From Puniceicoccaceae bacterium (GTDB lineage Bacteria; Verrucomicrobiota; Verrucomicrobiae; Opitutales; Coraliomargaritaceae), in contig CABXXS010000008.1 of the NCBI GenBank assembly GCA_902516225.1, positions 1 to 32,019 of the forward strand: DNA of 32,019 nt, in the 5' to 3' direction. The notes below the pieces were generated by a model that made no database searches, was not told the DNA's origin, and worked only from the letters and a program-made list of their open reading frames with translations. The position numbers were made by a program, and so were the translations under genes. Below are positions 1 through 8,224 of the stretch, one piece after another; position 1 is the stretch's first letter, and the number at the start of each line of letters is the position of its first letter.

Positions 1-181
1 GAAACGCCGCCCTCAGGATGGTCGGATAGCCTTCGGTTCAGGCGACTCCGAGTTAGATATTCGAATTTCAACTTTTCCTACTATGTACGGGGAAAGCGTT
101 AGTCTATCAATCAAATGTACCAAGCGAAAATGTTTAATAAGGGCAAAGCTGCTCATAGAAAGATCAATTATCTATTTTTAA
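1..181 (+). pseudogene. 3' remnant of a GspE/PilB-type secretion ATPase, cut by window edge
   Basis: Reading from base 2, the frame is open to a TAA at 179-181. The first ~37 codons match the signature just before the Walker A box of GspE/PilB ATPases: RRPQDGRI, then [10 protein letters not shown] and YGESVSLSI. The two intact ATPases at the other end of this window carry RVPQDGRI...[17 protein letters not shown] and RIPQDGRI...[17 protein letters not shown]. After about base 112 the similarity stops. The last ~22 codons are basic and unlike the family, and there is no Walker A, Walker B or tetracysteine region in any forward frame before mutY. The 3' end overlaps the convergent mutY 3' end by 18 bases. 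What is seen is a truncated homologue; calling it a pseudogene is inference, because its 5' part lies outside the window. Confidence 0.6.
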
Positions 182-1177
182 TAAGTCTCGAACCCAGCGC
201 CTGTGGGGACCAGATAGGGTAATCCTCTCCAGGCGCCCGAGTGGGACCCATTCTAGTAAACCGTCGTTTTTACCCTTGGTATTACATTTGTAAATGTGCT
301 CTTTAATTCTGCGATGCGTGATCGAGCGCGATTGACTCGATAATAGACGCTTATTGGAATTAGCCCCAGATATCATTTTCAGCTCGGGTAGCTCGTATTG
401 ACCAGCTAGCTGGGCAGAGCTTTCGGATATATGGTGCAGTAGTAGACGGTTTCCTTGACGGACCCATGCGCGATCGATTTCTACTTTGATTATCGTTTTA
501 GACTCTATCTTTGGGCGCTCTTTTTGAGTGCCACGCTCTTTAGCGACGCAGAATTTAGCCACTGGGCATATAGCGCAAAGCGGCTTATTTTTTAAGCATA
601 CGGTTGCCCCTAGCTCCATCATTGCTTGGTTGTGCACGCCAGGGTTTTTGCCGTCGAGTATATCGTCAGCTGTAGTAGTAAAAGCTTTGACCGCCGCGCC
701 ATTATTTTTAAATTTACGGGCATCATCTTTTAGGCGAGCTAAGACGCGCACTACATTGCCATCGACGACTGCATTAGCTTGCCCAAGTGCGATCGAACTT
801 ATTGCAGCCGATGTATATGGCCCAATGCCGGGTAGTTGCTGCCATTCTTCTCGGCTTTGGGGCTTACTTTCTAGGCCGACGTAGATCTTTGCTAATTTAT
901 GCAAATTTCTTGCCCTACTGTAGTAGCCAAGTCCCTCCCAATGTTTGAGGACATCTTCGTCTGCTGCTTTGGCTAAGTTATCAAAATCTGGAAAGCTCTG
1001 CATCCATGCATCGAAGTAGGGCAGCATAGTTTTGATTTTGGTCTGCTGAGTCATGAATTCAGAGACCACCGTGCGATAGAGACTGGGCTCTGTCCGCCAG
1101 GGCAAGGGACGATGTGCCACAGCATACCAAGCGGATAGGGCTTTGCGGAACTTGCTTGGGTGGCTATCTATATTCAT
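164..1177 (-). CDS. mutY: A/G-specific adenine glycosylase MutY
   Basis: Base excision repair enzyme that removes adenine mispaired with 8-oxoguanine or guanine. The 337-residue protein shows the HhH-GPD fold: [10 protein letters not shown] with the candidate catalytic Glu at ~40, the helix-hairpin-helix LPGIGPYTS at ~115-123, and [12 protein letters not shown] with the catalytic Asp at ~139. The iron-sulphur loop is complete, with Cys at ~194, 201, 204 and 210 (C-X6-C-X2-C-X5-C). Residues ~228-337 fit the NUDIX-like C-terminal domain that reads 8-oxoguanine; it is less conserved but of normal length. The ATG start has no visible Shine-Dalgarno motif. The gene converges on the truncated secretion-ATPase remnant, and the desaturase lies upstream in the same direction after a ~110-base gap. 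Confidence 0.95.
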   Translation of the reverse strand: MNIDSHPSKFRKALSAWYAVAHRPLPWRTEPSLYRTVVSEFMTQQTKIKTMLPYFDAWMQSFPDFDNLAKAADEDVLKHWEGLGYYSRARNLHKLAKIYVGLESKPQSREEWQQLPGIGPYTSAAISSIALGQANAVVDGNVVRVLARLKDDARKFKNNGAAVKAFTTTADDILDGKNPGVHNQAMMELGATVCLKNKPLCAICPVAKFCVAKERGTQKERPKIESKTIIKVEIDRAWVRQGNRLLLHHISESSAQLAGQYELPELKMISGANSNKRLLSSQSRSITHRRIKEHIYKCNTKGKNDGLLEWVPLGRLERITLSGPHRRWVRDLLKIDN

Positions 1178-1285
1178 TAGTCTGTTAGCAAATAAATGAA
1201 ATTTGCCTTCCAGTCTAGAATGTCAAACAAACGCAGTCTCTTAACTCTGCGCTACGCTCGCCCCCTTTGTGTTTCAGTAAACTCG

Positions 1286-2311
1286 CTAGCTCCGAAGGGC
1301 TTCATAGCCCACTAGTTTTCCTGAATCTTCATCCCAAAGACGCAGCTTAATAGATCGCAGGCTGGTCCTAAGTGTCAACTCTGGCACTTGCTGGAAAAAT
1401 GGCTCCGATTCATGGCAGGCCTTTAAATTGTAGTTTGGAATGCGAGAGCTTAAGTGGTGTATGTGATGGTAACCGATGTTACCGGAAAACCAATTAAGTA
1501 TGGCGGGAAGACGGTAAAAAGAACTACCCTTCATCGCTGAGTCGGTGTAGTCCCATTCTTCACCCGAGCGCCAGTAGGTATCTTCAAATTGATGCTGTAC
1601 ATAAAATAACCATACGCCCACCGCTCCAGATACACCAGTCATTGTCAGTTGAATGAAGGTAAAATTCCAAAACCCAAAGATACTAATCATGGCTGCAAAA
1701 TATACGAGTATACATGCATTCATCATGTATACATCGTATCGGTCACGGCGCTTTGCAAATTTATATGCAAATCGCTGATAGACCAAAAAGAGACCTAGGG
1801 GAGTTAAAAGAAAAAGTATTACTGGATTACGCGTGAGGCGGTACTGTAAACGTAGCCAGAAACCAGCCGCTTTATATTCTTTTACAGTCATGGTCCAGAC
1901 ATCCCCTACGCCTCTCTCGTCTAAATTTCCTGATGAGCTATGGTGGGCCGCATGCTGCCAGCGCCAGTGCCGGAATGGAGTCAGGGTCATTAGGCCGGCG
2001 ATGAAGCCGATTGTTTGATTGGCAGTCTTAGATTTAAAGAAAGAGCCATGTCCGCAGTCGTGAAAAATAATAAAAACGCGCACTAAAAAGAGTCCCGCAA
2101 GAGCGGCTAAGCCTATAGTAAGTGGCATAGACTTCTCTACAGTAAAATACGAAAGTATCCAGATCGCTATAAAAGGGCCCATCGAATTAATAATTTGCCA
2201 GACACTTTTTTTCAGAGAAGGAGTCTGATATTTGGCTACAATCTTCCGCCAACTCGCAGTTTTTTTACGTTTGGAGCTAGCGCTTGGAAGGGGTGTTTCG
2301 ATTTCACTCAT
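1286..2311 (-). CDS. membrane fatty acid desaturase
   Basis: Integral membrane di-iron desaturase that introduces a cis double bond into acyl chains; the family resembles bacterial and cyanobacterial delta-12/omega-6-type enzymes, but the exact position is not readable from sequence. Counting from the upstream GTG codon at 2326, three histidine boxes are present: HDCGH at ~89-93, HAAHH at ~125-129 and HHIHH at ~287-291, with a further QHQFED motif at ~244-249. Hydrophobic segments occur near residues 50-85, 105-118, 168-185 and 200-245. The frame is open to the GTG at 2326, but I prefer the ATG at 2309-2311 (341 residues), which opens the protein with MSEIETP. It is divergent from the wecA-like gene and probably serves membrane fluidity rather than the neighbouring glycan pathway. 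Confidence 0.9.
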   Translation of the reverse strand: MSEIETPLPSASSKRKKTASWRKIVAKYQTPSLKKSVWQIINSMGPFIAIWILSYFTVEKSMPLTIGLAALAGLFLVRVFIIFHDCGHGSFFKSKTANQTIGFIAGLMTLTPFRHWRWQHAAHHSSSGNLDERGVGDVWTMTVKEYKAAGFWLRLQYRLTRNPVILFLLTPLGLFLVYQRFAYKFAKRRDRYDVYMMNACILVYFAAMISIFGFWNFTFIQLTMTGVSGAVGVWLFYVQHQFEDTYWRSGEEWDYTDSAMKGSSFYRLPAILNWFSGNIGYHHIHHLSSRIPNYNLKACHESEPFFQQVPELTLRTSLRSIKLRLWDEDSGKLVGYEALRS

Positions 2312-2406
2312 GGGTTTTTTATACACAAATTGCTAATAAAAGCGAGCAAGAAGGATATACTTTCTGATAAGAACTCTCTAACTTATTAATTGAGAGTCAT
2401 ATGAAT

Positions 2407-2434
2407 TTGATTGTAGTAAGTACTAGTATATTAT
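2407..2434 (+). promoter_or_regulatory. candidate sigma70-type promoter of the glycan locus
   Basis: TTGATT at 2407-2412 (4 of 6 to TTGACA) and TATTAT at 2429-2434 (5 of 6 to TATAAT) are separated by 16 bases. They lie about 60 bases before the wecA-like ATG, in the divergent gap to the desaturase. No Shine-Dalgarno motif is visible before that ATG, and no ops/JUMPstart-like element was seen in the leader. This rests on pattern match only. Confidence 0.35.
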
Positions 2435-2495
2435 TTCTTTATCATTCCATTATCAGCGTTACTTGCCCCCCGTATAGCCTCTATTAGGTCTTAAA

Positions 2496-4001
2496 ATGCT
2501 CTTCCCGACCCTATTTTTTCTTTTGCTCGGCTGTCTTTGTTCCTGGCTCATTATTCAAATGTGCCTAGCTACGAATATTGGGAAAGGTAGTGAGGAATTG
2601 CAGCACCATCACAGCCATACCGGAGTTGTTCCTCGCATTGGTGGGCTTGGTATAATCTTAGGCTTTGGCCTAACCTATATTCTTTGTTTTATATTTCTAG
2701 ATTATGGAAATATTAAATCGCCCATTTACTACGGTATTTTTGCCGGTGCGGTGGCGTCTTTTTTTCTCGGTTTAATCGACGACTTCCGACCGCTCGGCGC
2801 TAAGGTTAAGTTGTCTACACAGATAGCGATCGCATTTATGGCTTACTCTTGTGGGCTCTCCGTTGATATGTTCGTCATTCCTTTCACGGAAATTCAGGTT
2901 AATTTGGGCATTTTTGGTTCGGTCCTGACAGTATTTTGGATCGTCTCTATGATGAACATTATCAACTTAATAGATGGCTTAGATGGTCTAGCAGGCGGCA
3001 TCGGACTCATGTTGATGGCTTTGTTGGCTTATCTCGCTATAGAAAGCAATATTGTGATTTCCTACATCCTCGCGCTTGGCATGGTCGGCGCGATTATCGG
3101 CTTTTTGTTTCACAATTTTCCTCCAGCTAAGGCTTACTTGGGCGATTCAGGAGCCTATCTGATTGGATTTGTCATCGCCTCGCTCTCGCTTCTTAATTCT
3201 GAGAAGGGCGCTGTCCTAGCCGCGCTTATTGCACCCATGCTCGCCTTGGCTTTGCCTATTGCTGACGTAGCGTACGCCATCATCCGCCGCGCGATAAGGG
3301 GACTCCCTTTATTTAGACCGGATCAGGAGCACATTCACCATAAATTTCTCCGTGCGGGTCACTCTCGTCAGCGAACAGTCTTATTTTTGTATGCGATCTC
3401 ACTCCTTGCTCTTGTTGGTGGACTACTTGCATTCGCTTATCAGGGTCGTTATTTGCCCATCTTTATGGGTTTTACCTCTTTTATTGTCCTATTCGTTTTT
3501 CGATCACAGAAAATTTCTCTACTCGGCATGCGTAATGAGCTGAATGAAACCTTGCGAGTGCGCCAAGATGCTCGGACAGCGATTTATCTAAGAGATTGGT
3601 TTTTGCTCGAGACTGAGCGTGCTGATAGTGGAAGTAATCTTTGGGAGGATTATAGTTTCATCCTCAAAAAGATGGGAATTTGCCAAGCTGAACTTACTAT
3701 AGGAGGGATCAAACGGACTTTCTCCTTGTCAGATAGTCCGTCCGCTGATCTGGAGCGTATGTGGCATGCGGAGCATTCGATTGGAGAGCAAGCGACCTTA
3801 CATGTGTGCGCTGATCGGGAAAACTTTAGCGAAAATCACTTTACTTTGATTGCTGATATAGCAGCAGAAGCTTGGTCTAAAGCTGCCCTGCGCTGGAAAG
3901 AGATAAATGATTGCTCTTTAGACTTTGAGTCTGAAGCCGGTGAGTCGACGAATTATCAACAACAAAAATCGCGTAGTCTTTACAGACCGACATACTCATA
4001 G
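2496..4001 (+). CDS. WecA/MraY-family undecaprenyl-phosphate sugar-1-phosphate transferase with extra C-terminal domain
   Basis: Polytopic inner-membrane enzyme expected to start a glycan by moving a HexNAc-1-phosphate from UDP-sugar onto undecaprenyl phosphate. Family motifs are in order: VPRIGGLGI (~45-53), the LIDDFRPLG Asp pair at ~95-96, NLIDGLDGLAGG (~157-168), AYLGDSGAYLIG (~213-224) and the cytosolic loop PDQEHIHHK (~275-283). About ten hydrophobic segments run to residue ~336. The protein is 501 residues, whereas WecA-type enzymes are usually near 320-370. Residues ~340-501 form a soluble extension that starts with a charged helix and ends with an amphipathic helix (LIADIAAEAWSKAALRW), somewhat reminiscent of a GAF-type domain. 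It is 12 bases upstream of the ligase-like gene, so probably cotranscribed. The exact sugar is unknown. Confidence 0.9.
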   Translation: MLFPTLFFLLLGCLCSWLIIQMCLATNIGKGSEELQHHHSHTGVVPRIGGLGIILGFGLTYILCFIFLDYGNIKSPIYYGIFAGAVASFFLGLIDDFRPLGAKVKLSTQIAIAFMAYSCGLSVDMFVIPFTEIQVNLGIFGSVLTVFWIVSMMNIINLIDGLDGLAGGIGLMLMALLAYLAIESNIVISYILALGMVGAIIGFLFHNFPPAKAYLGDSGAYLIGFVIASLSLLNSEKGAVLAALIAPMLALALPIADVAYAIIRRAIRGLPLFRPDQEHIHHKFLRAGHSRQRTVLFLYAISLLALVGGLLAFAYQGRYLPIFMGFTSFIVLFVFRSQKISLLGMRNELNETLRVRQDARTAIYLRDWFLLETERADSGSNLWEDYSFILKKMGICQAELTIGGIKRTFSLSDSPSADLERMWHAEHSIGEQATLHVCADRENFSENHFTLIADIAAEAWSKAALRWKEINDCSLDFESEAGESTNYQQQKSRSLYRPTYS

Positions 4002-4013
4002 TAAATACCATGT

Positions 4014-5492
4014 ATGGGCAAAGCGCGTTTATCGCAGAGTTATCCTATTGAATTACGTGAATGGTTCGTCGCAATCAGTGGTGGCTTGACGCTCGCCTTT
4101 AGTGCTTGGGCGCTGGGGGGCGTTACTACTTCGACCGTGCATGGTCTTTTATTTGGCGGAATTATCACATTGGTTTTAGCGCTAATACCTTTTCCTAGGC
4201 ATTTGCGCTCGCCACTAGCCACACTTGAATTCCCATTAAAGTCCTATGTCCGTCTATTAAAATGGCCCCCATTCTACTTTAGTATAGCGTTTTTGGTCTT
4301 TCTCTTGATCGGTGCTCTTAATCCTGCTATCGAGCAAGTTCACGGCGAGAATGGATGGTGGGTCGAGACAGTAGAAGCGCCCTATGGGACAGATCTACCT
4401 ACCTCCGTTCGGTCGGATTATGACCCTATGAATGCTTGGCGCGCTCTTGCTAGCTTGACCGCGGCATTCACTCTAATCTGGGGCATTTGGGCGGGGATCA
4501 CACGTCGTAAAGCTGTATTGTTTGTCCTTTGGAGTTTCCTGTTGAGTGGTGCTGCCATGAGCTTTGTGGGGATTCTTCAGTATCTTACTGGAGCCGAGGC
4601 AGTTCTTTGGACCTTCCCTTCAGGTAACCAGCATTTTTGGGGTAGCTTCTTCTATCGTAATCAGGGGGCAGCTTTCCTCAACCTCGTCCTCGTCGCTGCG
4701 GGTGTCTTGTTTTTTTACCATGCTAGAAAGAATAACGAGAGCGGTCGCAGCGGTGGCCCACATTTTCTTTGCTTTCTTCTCTTCGCGATGGCTGTGACCT
4801 CGATAGGTCTCGCGCTCTCTCGCGGCGGTATTCTTTTTGCCGCTGCCTTAAGCCTGATTTTTCTATGTCTAGTAGGCATTTACGCGCTCCGAGGTATCGA
4901 TCAGATTAGTTCGATCTGGGCTATTGTGATACCGTTACCTCTACTCGTAGCCGGAGCTTTTACACTTGTGCAATACGTTGATCTCGATGCCATCGAGAAG
5001 CGATTTGGTGATGTTGGGGCTAGTATCGAAAATATCGATAAGGATGGCCGCGTACTTTCTACACAGGCGACTTGGGATATGGCGCAAGATCGCCTTTTAC
5101 TGGGTTGGGGCGCAGGTTCTTTTAGGTATATATTCCCTATTTACCAGAAAAACTACCCCGAAATATTTTATGGACGTTACCATAAAAAGAAGGGTTGGAT
5201 CGGGCGTAAGGTGTATCGCTATGCCCATAACGACATAGTTCAGTTCGTAGCCGAGTACGGTCTCATAGGAAGTGGATTAGTGCTTTTGTCGATTGCTTGG
5301 ATAGTAATATCTGCCTTCCGTCTTCCTGGGTTTTCAGCTTTATTTCTTCTAGTGGGTTTCGCCGCGAGTATGTGTCACGCATTTATCGAATTCATTTTTA
5401 GTAGTCCTGCTTACTGGTTGGCTTTCACTGGCCTTATAGCCGCTAGCGCCAAGCTCCTTCAACTTGAAGCAAAGAGACGAATAAGATCATAG
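4014..5492 (+). CDS. O-antigen ligase/polymerase family membrane protein (WaaL/Wzy-like)
   Basis: A 492-residue polytopic membrane protein of the Wzy_C/O-antigen ligase type, which joins lipid-linked glycan units to each other or to an acceptor on the periplasmic side. Hydrophobic segments fill residues ~18-60, 86-101, 143-190, 218-235, 250-290, 301-320 and 410-480. Family signatures are LSRGG at ~268-272, GWGAGSFRY at ~364-372 and YAHNDIVQFVAEYGLIG at ~403-419, containing the His-Asn-Asp typical of the large periplasmic loop. It follows the WecA-like gene by 12 bases. A second member of this superfamily is encoded at 11463-12701, so one may polymerise and the other ligate; which does which cannot be told from sequence. 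Confidence 0.85.
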   Translation: MGKARLSQSYPIELREWFVAISGGLTLAFSAWALGGVTTSTVHGLLFGGIITLVLALIPFPRHLRSPLATLEFPLKSYVRLLKWPPFYFSIAFLVFLLIGALNPAIEQVHGENGWWVETVEAPYGTDLPTSVRSDYDPMNAWRALASLTAAFTLIWGIWAGITRRKAVLFVLWSFLLSGAAMSFVGILQYLTGAEAVLWTFPSGNQHFWGSFFYRNQGAAFLNLVLVAAGVLFFYHARKNNESGRSGGPHFLCFLLFAMAVTSIGLALSRGGILFAAALSLIFLCLVGIYALRGIDQISSIWAIVIPLPLLVAGAFTLVQYVDLDAIEKRFGDVGASIENIDKDGRVLSTQATWDMAQDRLLLGWGAGSFRYIFPIYQKNYPEIFYGRYHKKKGWIGRKVYRYAHNDIVQFVAEYGLIGSGLVLLSIAWIVISAFRLPGFSALFLLVGFAASMCHAFIEFIFSSPAYWLAFTGLIAASAKLLQLEAKRRIRS

Positions 5493-5500
5493 GGTAATAT

Positions 5501-5529
5501 TTGTAACTTACATTGTATATTTTTATTAC
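5501..5529 (+). promoter_or_regulatory. candidate promoter of the GbsR/MarR-type gene
   Basis: TTGTAA at 5501-5506 and TATTAC at 5524-5529, each 4 of 6 to consensus, with a 17-base spacer. The -10-like hexamer lies at the outer edge of the left arm of the large inverted repeat at 5524-5563. A smaller palindrome, TGTAA-C-TTACA at 5502-5512, overlaps the -35-like hexamer. The arrangement fits a repressible promoter, but this is pattern-based inference. Confidence 0.3.
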
Positions 5530-5563
5530 ATTTTGTTCAAAAAAACTTGAACAAAATGTAATA
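5524..5563. promoter_or_regulatory. perfect 17-bp inverted repeat, likely operator
   Basis: The arm TATTACATTTTGTTCAA (5524-5540) is repeated exactly in inverse orientation at 5547-5563, around a 6-base spacer AAAAAC. It ends 23 bases before the ATG of the GbsR/MarR-type regulator. The arms are AT-rich and not followed by a T tract, so an intrinsic terminator for the upstream pair of genes is less likely than a DNA-binding site for a dimeric regulator. The adjacent regulator gene makes autoregulation the simplest reading. An mRNA hairpin in the 5' leader is the alternative. Confidence 0.6.
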
Positions 5564-5586
5564 TTAGGGTTTTATCCAATTCCTAT

Positions 5587-6147
5587 ATGGAATCAAAACA
5601 ATCAATAAAGGACTATAGCACTAGAGAACTGCCTGCTTGGCAGGTCGCTATGATGGATACTTTTGTTCGTGCTACATCTTTGGTCGGACTGCCGCGCTCC
5701 ATTGGTGAGATCTACGGTTGTCTCTACTGCAACCCGAAGCCACTTAGTTTCGATGAAATTCAGGACCAGCTGGGTATCTCTCGAGGTTCTGTCTCGGGTG
5801 GTCTGAAGACACTACGCCAATTAAGAGCGATTAAGCTACACTATGTGCCTGGTTCTCGGAAAGACCACTATTTGCCTGAGCTTTCTATGGAGCGACTAGT
5901 ACGCGGATTTATTAAAGATCAGTTTACACCACATTTGGAGTCTTCTGCCGATCGCCTTGAATCTATAGAAGTAAGTCTTGCTGATGAGCATGATCTAGCG
6001 CTTCGCCAGCATGCTACTGATCGCCTCAAAACTCTGCGCACTTGGCGCCGCCGTGCGGAGAAACTGCTGCCGCTTGTTCTCGCCGTCTTAGGTGGCACTA
6101 AGCAACTATTTTCAAGAAAAGATAAATCTCCCACTCAACTAGTCTAA
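5587..6147 (+). CDS. GbsR/MarR-type winged-helix transcriptional regulator
   Basis: A 186-residue DNA-binding protein resembling the GbsR branch of MarR-like regulators. A winged helix-turn-helix covers residues ~40-100: the segment PLSFDEIQDQLGISRGSVSGG looks like recognition-helix geometry, followed by a wing around HYVPGSRKDHY. A helical, charged region (~110-165) probably dimerises, and the C-terminus is short and basic. It sits within the glycan locus, 6 bases before the epimerase, and has a large perfect inverted repeat just upstream of its ATG. I infer that it controls its own transcript and the downstream glycan genes. The ligand is unknown; GbsR relatives in Bacillus sense choline, but nothing here points to that. 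Confidence 0.8.
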   Translation: MESKQSIKDYSTRELPAWQVAMMDTFVRATSLVGLPRSIGEIYGCLYCNPKPLSFDEIQDQLGISRGSVSGGLKTLRQLRAIKLHYVPGSRKDHYLPELSMERLVRGFIKDQFTPHLESSADRLESIEVSLADEHDLALRQHATDRLKTLRTWRRRAEKLLPLVLAVLGGTKQLFSRKDKSPTQLV

Positions 6148-6153
6148 ATTTAT

Positions 6154-7110
6154 ATGAAAATTCTTCTCACAGGTTGCGCTGGTTTTATCGGTTCACATTC
6201 CCTCGATCGACTATTGGCTGATGGTCACCATGTTATCGGGGTCGATAATTTTGATCCCTTTTATAACCGATCGCTAAAAAATGTTAATATTCAGGCGCAT
6301 GCGGATCATCCAGACTTCGAGCTTCTCGAAGCGGATCTTGCTGATTCTGAGACCTATCAAAAGTTAAATTTTTTAGTGGGTAATGATCCGATCGATGCCA
6401 TTATTCACTTAGCCGCTAAGGCTGGTGTTCGCCCTTCGATCGAAGATCCAGTGGGCTACCAGCGTGCTAATGTGATCGCCACGCAGAATCTGCTCGAATT
6501 TGCTAAGGATAACGAAATCAAGCAATTTGTCTTTGCTTCCTCTTCTTCGGTCTATGGTGTGAACCCAAATGTACCTTGGCGCGAAGACGACCACGTTTTG
6601 CAGCCGATCAGCCCATATGCCAGCACTAAAGTAAGCTGCGAATTAATGGGTCACGTTTATAGTAAGCTCTACGGTATCCGCTTTTTAGGCCTACGCTTTT
6701 TCACAGTGTATGGGCCACGGCAAAGACCTGATTTAGCGATCAATAAATTCGTTAGATTAATTGAAGCAGGAGAGGCGATCCCTGTCTTTGGTGATGGCTC
6801 TACCCGCCGCGACTATACTTTTATTGACGATATTATAGAAGGTATCATTGGCTCCCTTCATTATCAGGATTCTAATTACGAATTGATTAATCTTGGGAAC
6901 GACCAGACAGTAACGCTGTCTCAGATGATCGAGACAATCGAAGGAGTGATCGGGAAGGAGGCTATTATTGATCGTCAACCCGAGCAGCCTGGCGATGTCC
7001 CCCAGACTTGGGCGGATGTAAGTAAGGCGAAGAAGTTACTTAATTACAATCCACAGACAGGCTTCCGAGATGGAATTAAGCATTTTATATCTTCAACACA
7101 GATGAGATAA
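6154..7110 (+). CDS. NAD-dependent nucleotide-sugar epimerase, UDP-glucuronate 4-epimerase-like
   Basis: Extended short-chain dehydrogenase of 318 residues that probably makes UDP-galacturonate from UDP-glucuronate. It shows the NAD-binding TGCAGFIGSH at ~6-15, the acidic residue and family-typical DNFDPFYNRSLK at ~31-42, LAAKAGVRPS at ~87-95, the catalytic SSSSVYG at ~129-135 and YASTK (Tyr ~155, Lys ~159), then LRFFTVYGPRQRPD (~180-193) and GDGSTRRDYTFIDD (~213-226). DNFDPFY...K and the R-rich GPRQRPD segment favour the uronate 4-epimerase branch over GalE; a related 4,6-dehydratase-like or GalE role cannot be excluded. It is 6 bases after the regulator and 1 base before the next gene. Its composition matches the chromosome, while the following gene is markedly more AT-rich. 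Confidence 0.85.
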   Translation: MKILLTGCAGFIGSHSLDRLLADGHHVIGVDNFDPFYNRSLKNVNIQAHADHPDFELLEADLADSETYQKLNFLVGNDPIDAIIHLAAKAGVRPSIEDPVGYQRANVIATQNLLEFAKDNEIKQFVFASSSSVYGVNPNVPWREDDHVLQPISPYASTKVSCELMGHVYSKLYGIRFLGLRFFTVYGPRQRPDLAINKFVRLIEAGEAIPVFGDGSTRRDYTFIDDIIEGIIGSLHYQDSNYELINLGNDQTVTLSQMIETIEGVIGKEAIIDRQPEQPGDVPQTWADVSKAKKLLNYNPQTGFRDGIKHFISSTQMR

Positions 7111-7111
7111 A

Positions 7112-8224
7112 ATGCACCCTCTAAAAATAATACTTTGGAGTCCTAAGGGTTGCGGTAATCATTATTATGGTCCAGGTAAGAACGCCTTTAATCTTTATAG
7201 TGAAATCAAAAAAAGTAAGGAATTAGATTTGGTTTTAGTGCATGCATATCCAGGCCACGAAGAATCAACTTTATTTGATGAGGTTTATAAAATTGGTGAT
7301 TTTAATCAGAATAAAATAATTCCATTTATTAAATATACCTACAATGCCTTCGGTCTCTTATGGAAATATCGCAATCAAGGATTTATCTTTCATGGCCTTG
7401 ATGTTTATTCTAATATATTCATACCTGCATTAATTGCTAAGGCTCTAGGTTATCCAGTAGCATTAAAGTTAGCCGCTTATCCATCTGGATTTAGTGCTTC
7501 TAAAAATAAGCTGCTGCTAATATTTAGAAGAAAAATGATATCTTACATAGATATATTTTTTGCTATAAGCCATGAAATTTATAACGAACTGCTGAGCCTC
7601 AAAGTTGAAAGTAAAAAGATTAAATTAGTTTATAATGGGGTTGAAGTTCCTGAATATTTCAAAGGTATCTCAGAGTCACCACCAGTTAATTTTAGAACCA
7701 TATTATTCACAGGTGCACTAGTAAGAAGAAAAAGACCCCATTTATTAATTGAAGCGATTGGAATCTCAAAGAGTCCTTATTCTTGGAAATTATTATTAGT
7801 GGGCCCAATGCAAGACCAATGTTATTTTGATGAGATGAAAGCGTTGGTAGAAAAATATGGATTAAGCGAAAGAGTCCAGTTTCTGGGGTTTAAAAGTGAC
7901 TTGAGGGACTTTTATCTCTCAGCCGACGTATATGCTTTACCATCCTTAAGTGAGGGAATGCCAAATGGTGTATTGGAGGCTATGTCGTATTCACTGCCTA
8001 TAATAATATCAAATTTCTCGAGTGCCAATATTCTATGTAATAATGGAAACGGATATATAGCAGATAGTGCAGTAAAAATCAGCAATTGCTTGGATCTATT
8101 TTTATCAAATGAAAGTGATTTTCGTAAAAAGGGAAGTAAATCATTGGAGCTCATTGAGCTTAATTTTAAATTAATAAATATCTCAAAATCCTATATCCAA
8201 ACATTTAATGATTACATTGAGTAA
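7112..8224 (+). CDS. GT4-family glycosyltransferase
   Basis: GT-B fold sugar transferase of 370 residues, cytosolic face of the inner membrane. The C-terminal half carries the donor-binding signature: VYNGVEVPEYF (~173-183), LFTGALVRRKRPHLLIEA (~198-215), VQFLGFKSDLRDFYLSAD (~255-272) and PSLSEGMPNGVLEAM (~277-291) with Glu 281 and Glu 289 in E-X7-E spacing. This identifies a retaining GT4 enzyme; donor and acceptor sugars are not readable. Its ATG begins one base after the epimerase stop and its 3' end overlaps the acyltransferase by 17 bases, so it is in the same operon. This is the first gene of a strongly AT-rich block (12 G/C in the 60 bases from 7501), which suggests different ancestry from the epimerase. 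Confidence 0.9.
   Translation: MHPLKIILWSPKGCGNHYYGPGKNAFNLYSEIKKSKELDLVLVHAYPGHEESTLFDEVYKIGDFNQNKIIPFIKYTYNAFGLLWKYRNQGFIFHGLDVYSNIFIPALIAKALGYPVALKLAAYPSGFSASKNKLLLIFRRKMISYIDIFFAISHEIYNELLSLKVESKKIKLVYNGVEVPEYFKGISESPPVNFRTILFTGALVRRKRPHLLIEAIGISKSPYSWKLLLVGPMQDQCYFDEMKALVEKYGLSERVQFLGFKSDLRDFYLSADVYALPSLSEGMPNGVLEAMSYSLPIIISNFSSANILCNNGNGYIADSAVKISNCLDLFLSNESDFRKKGSKSLELIELNFKLINISKSYIQTFNDYIE

Noticed and set aside
528..884. 118-codon open frame antisense to mutY
   Set aside because: Shadow frame opposite conserved MutY catalytic and iron-sulphur regions; no family features.
2440..2495. Searched for an ops/JUMPstart element in the leader of the glycan locus
   Set aside because: No GGCGGTAG-like sequence seen, so no evidence for RfaH-type control.
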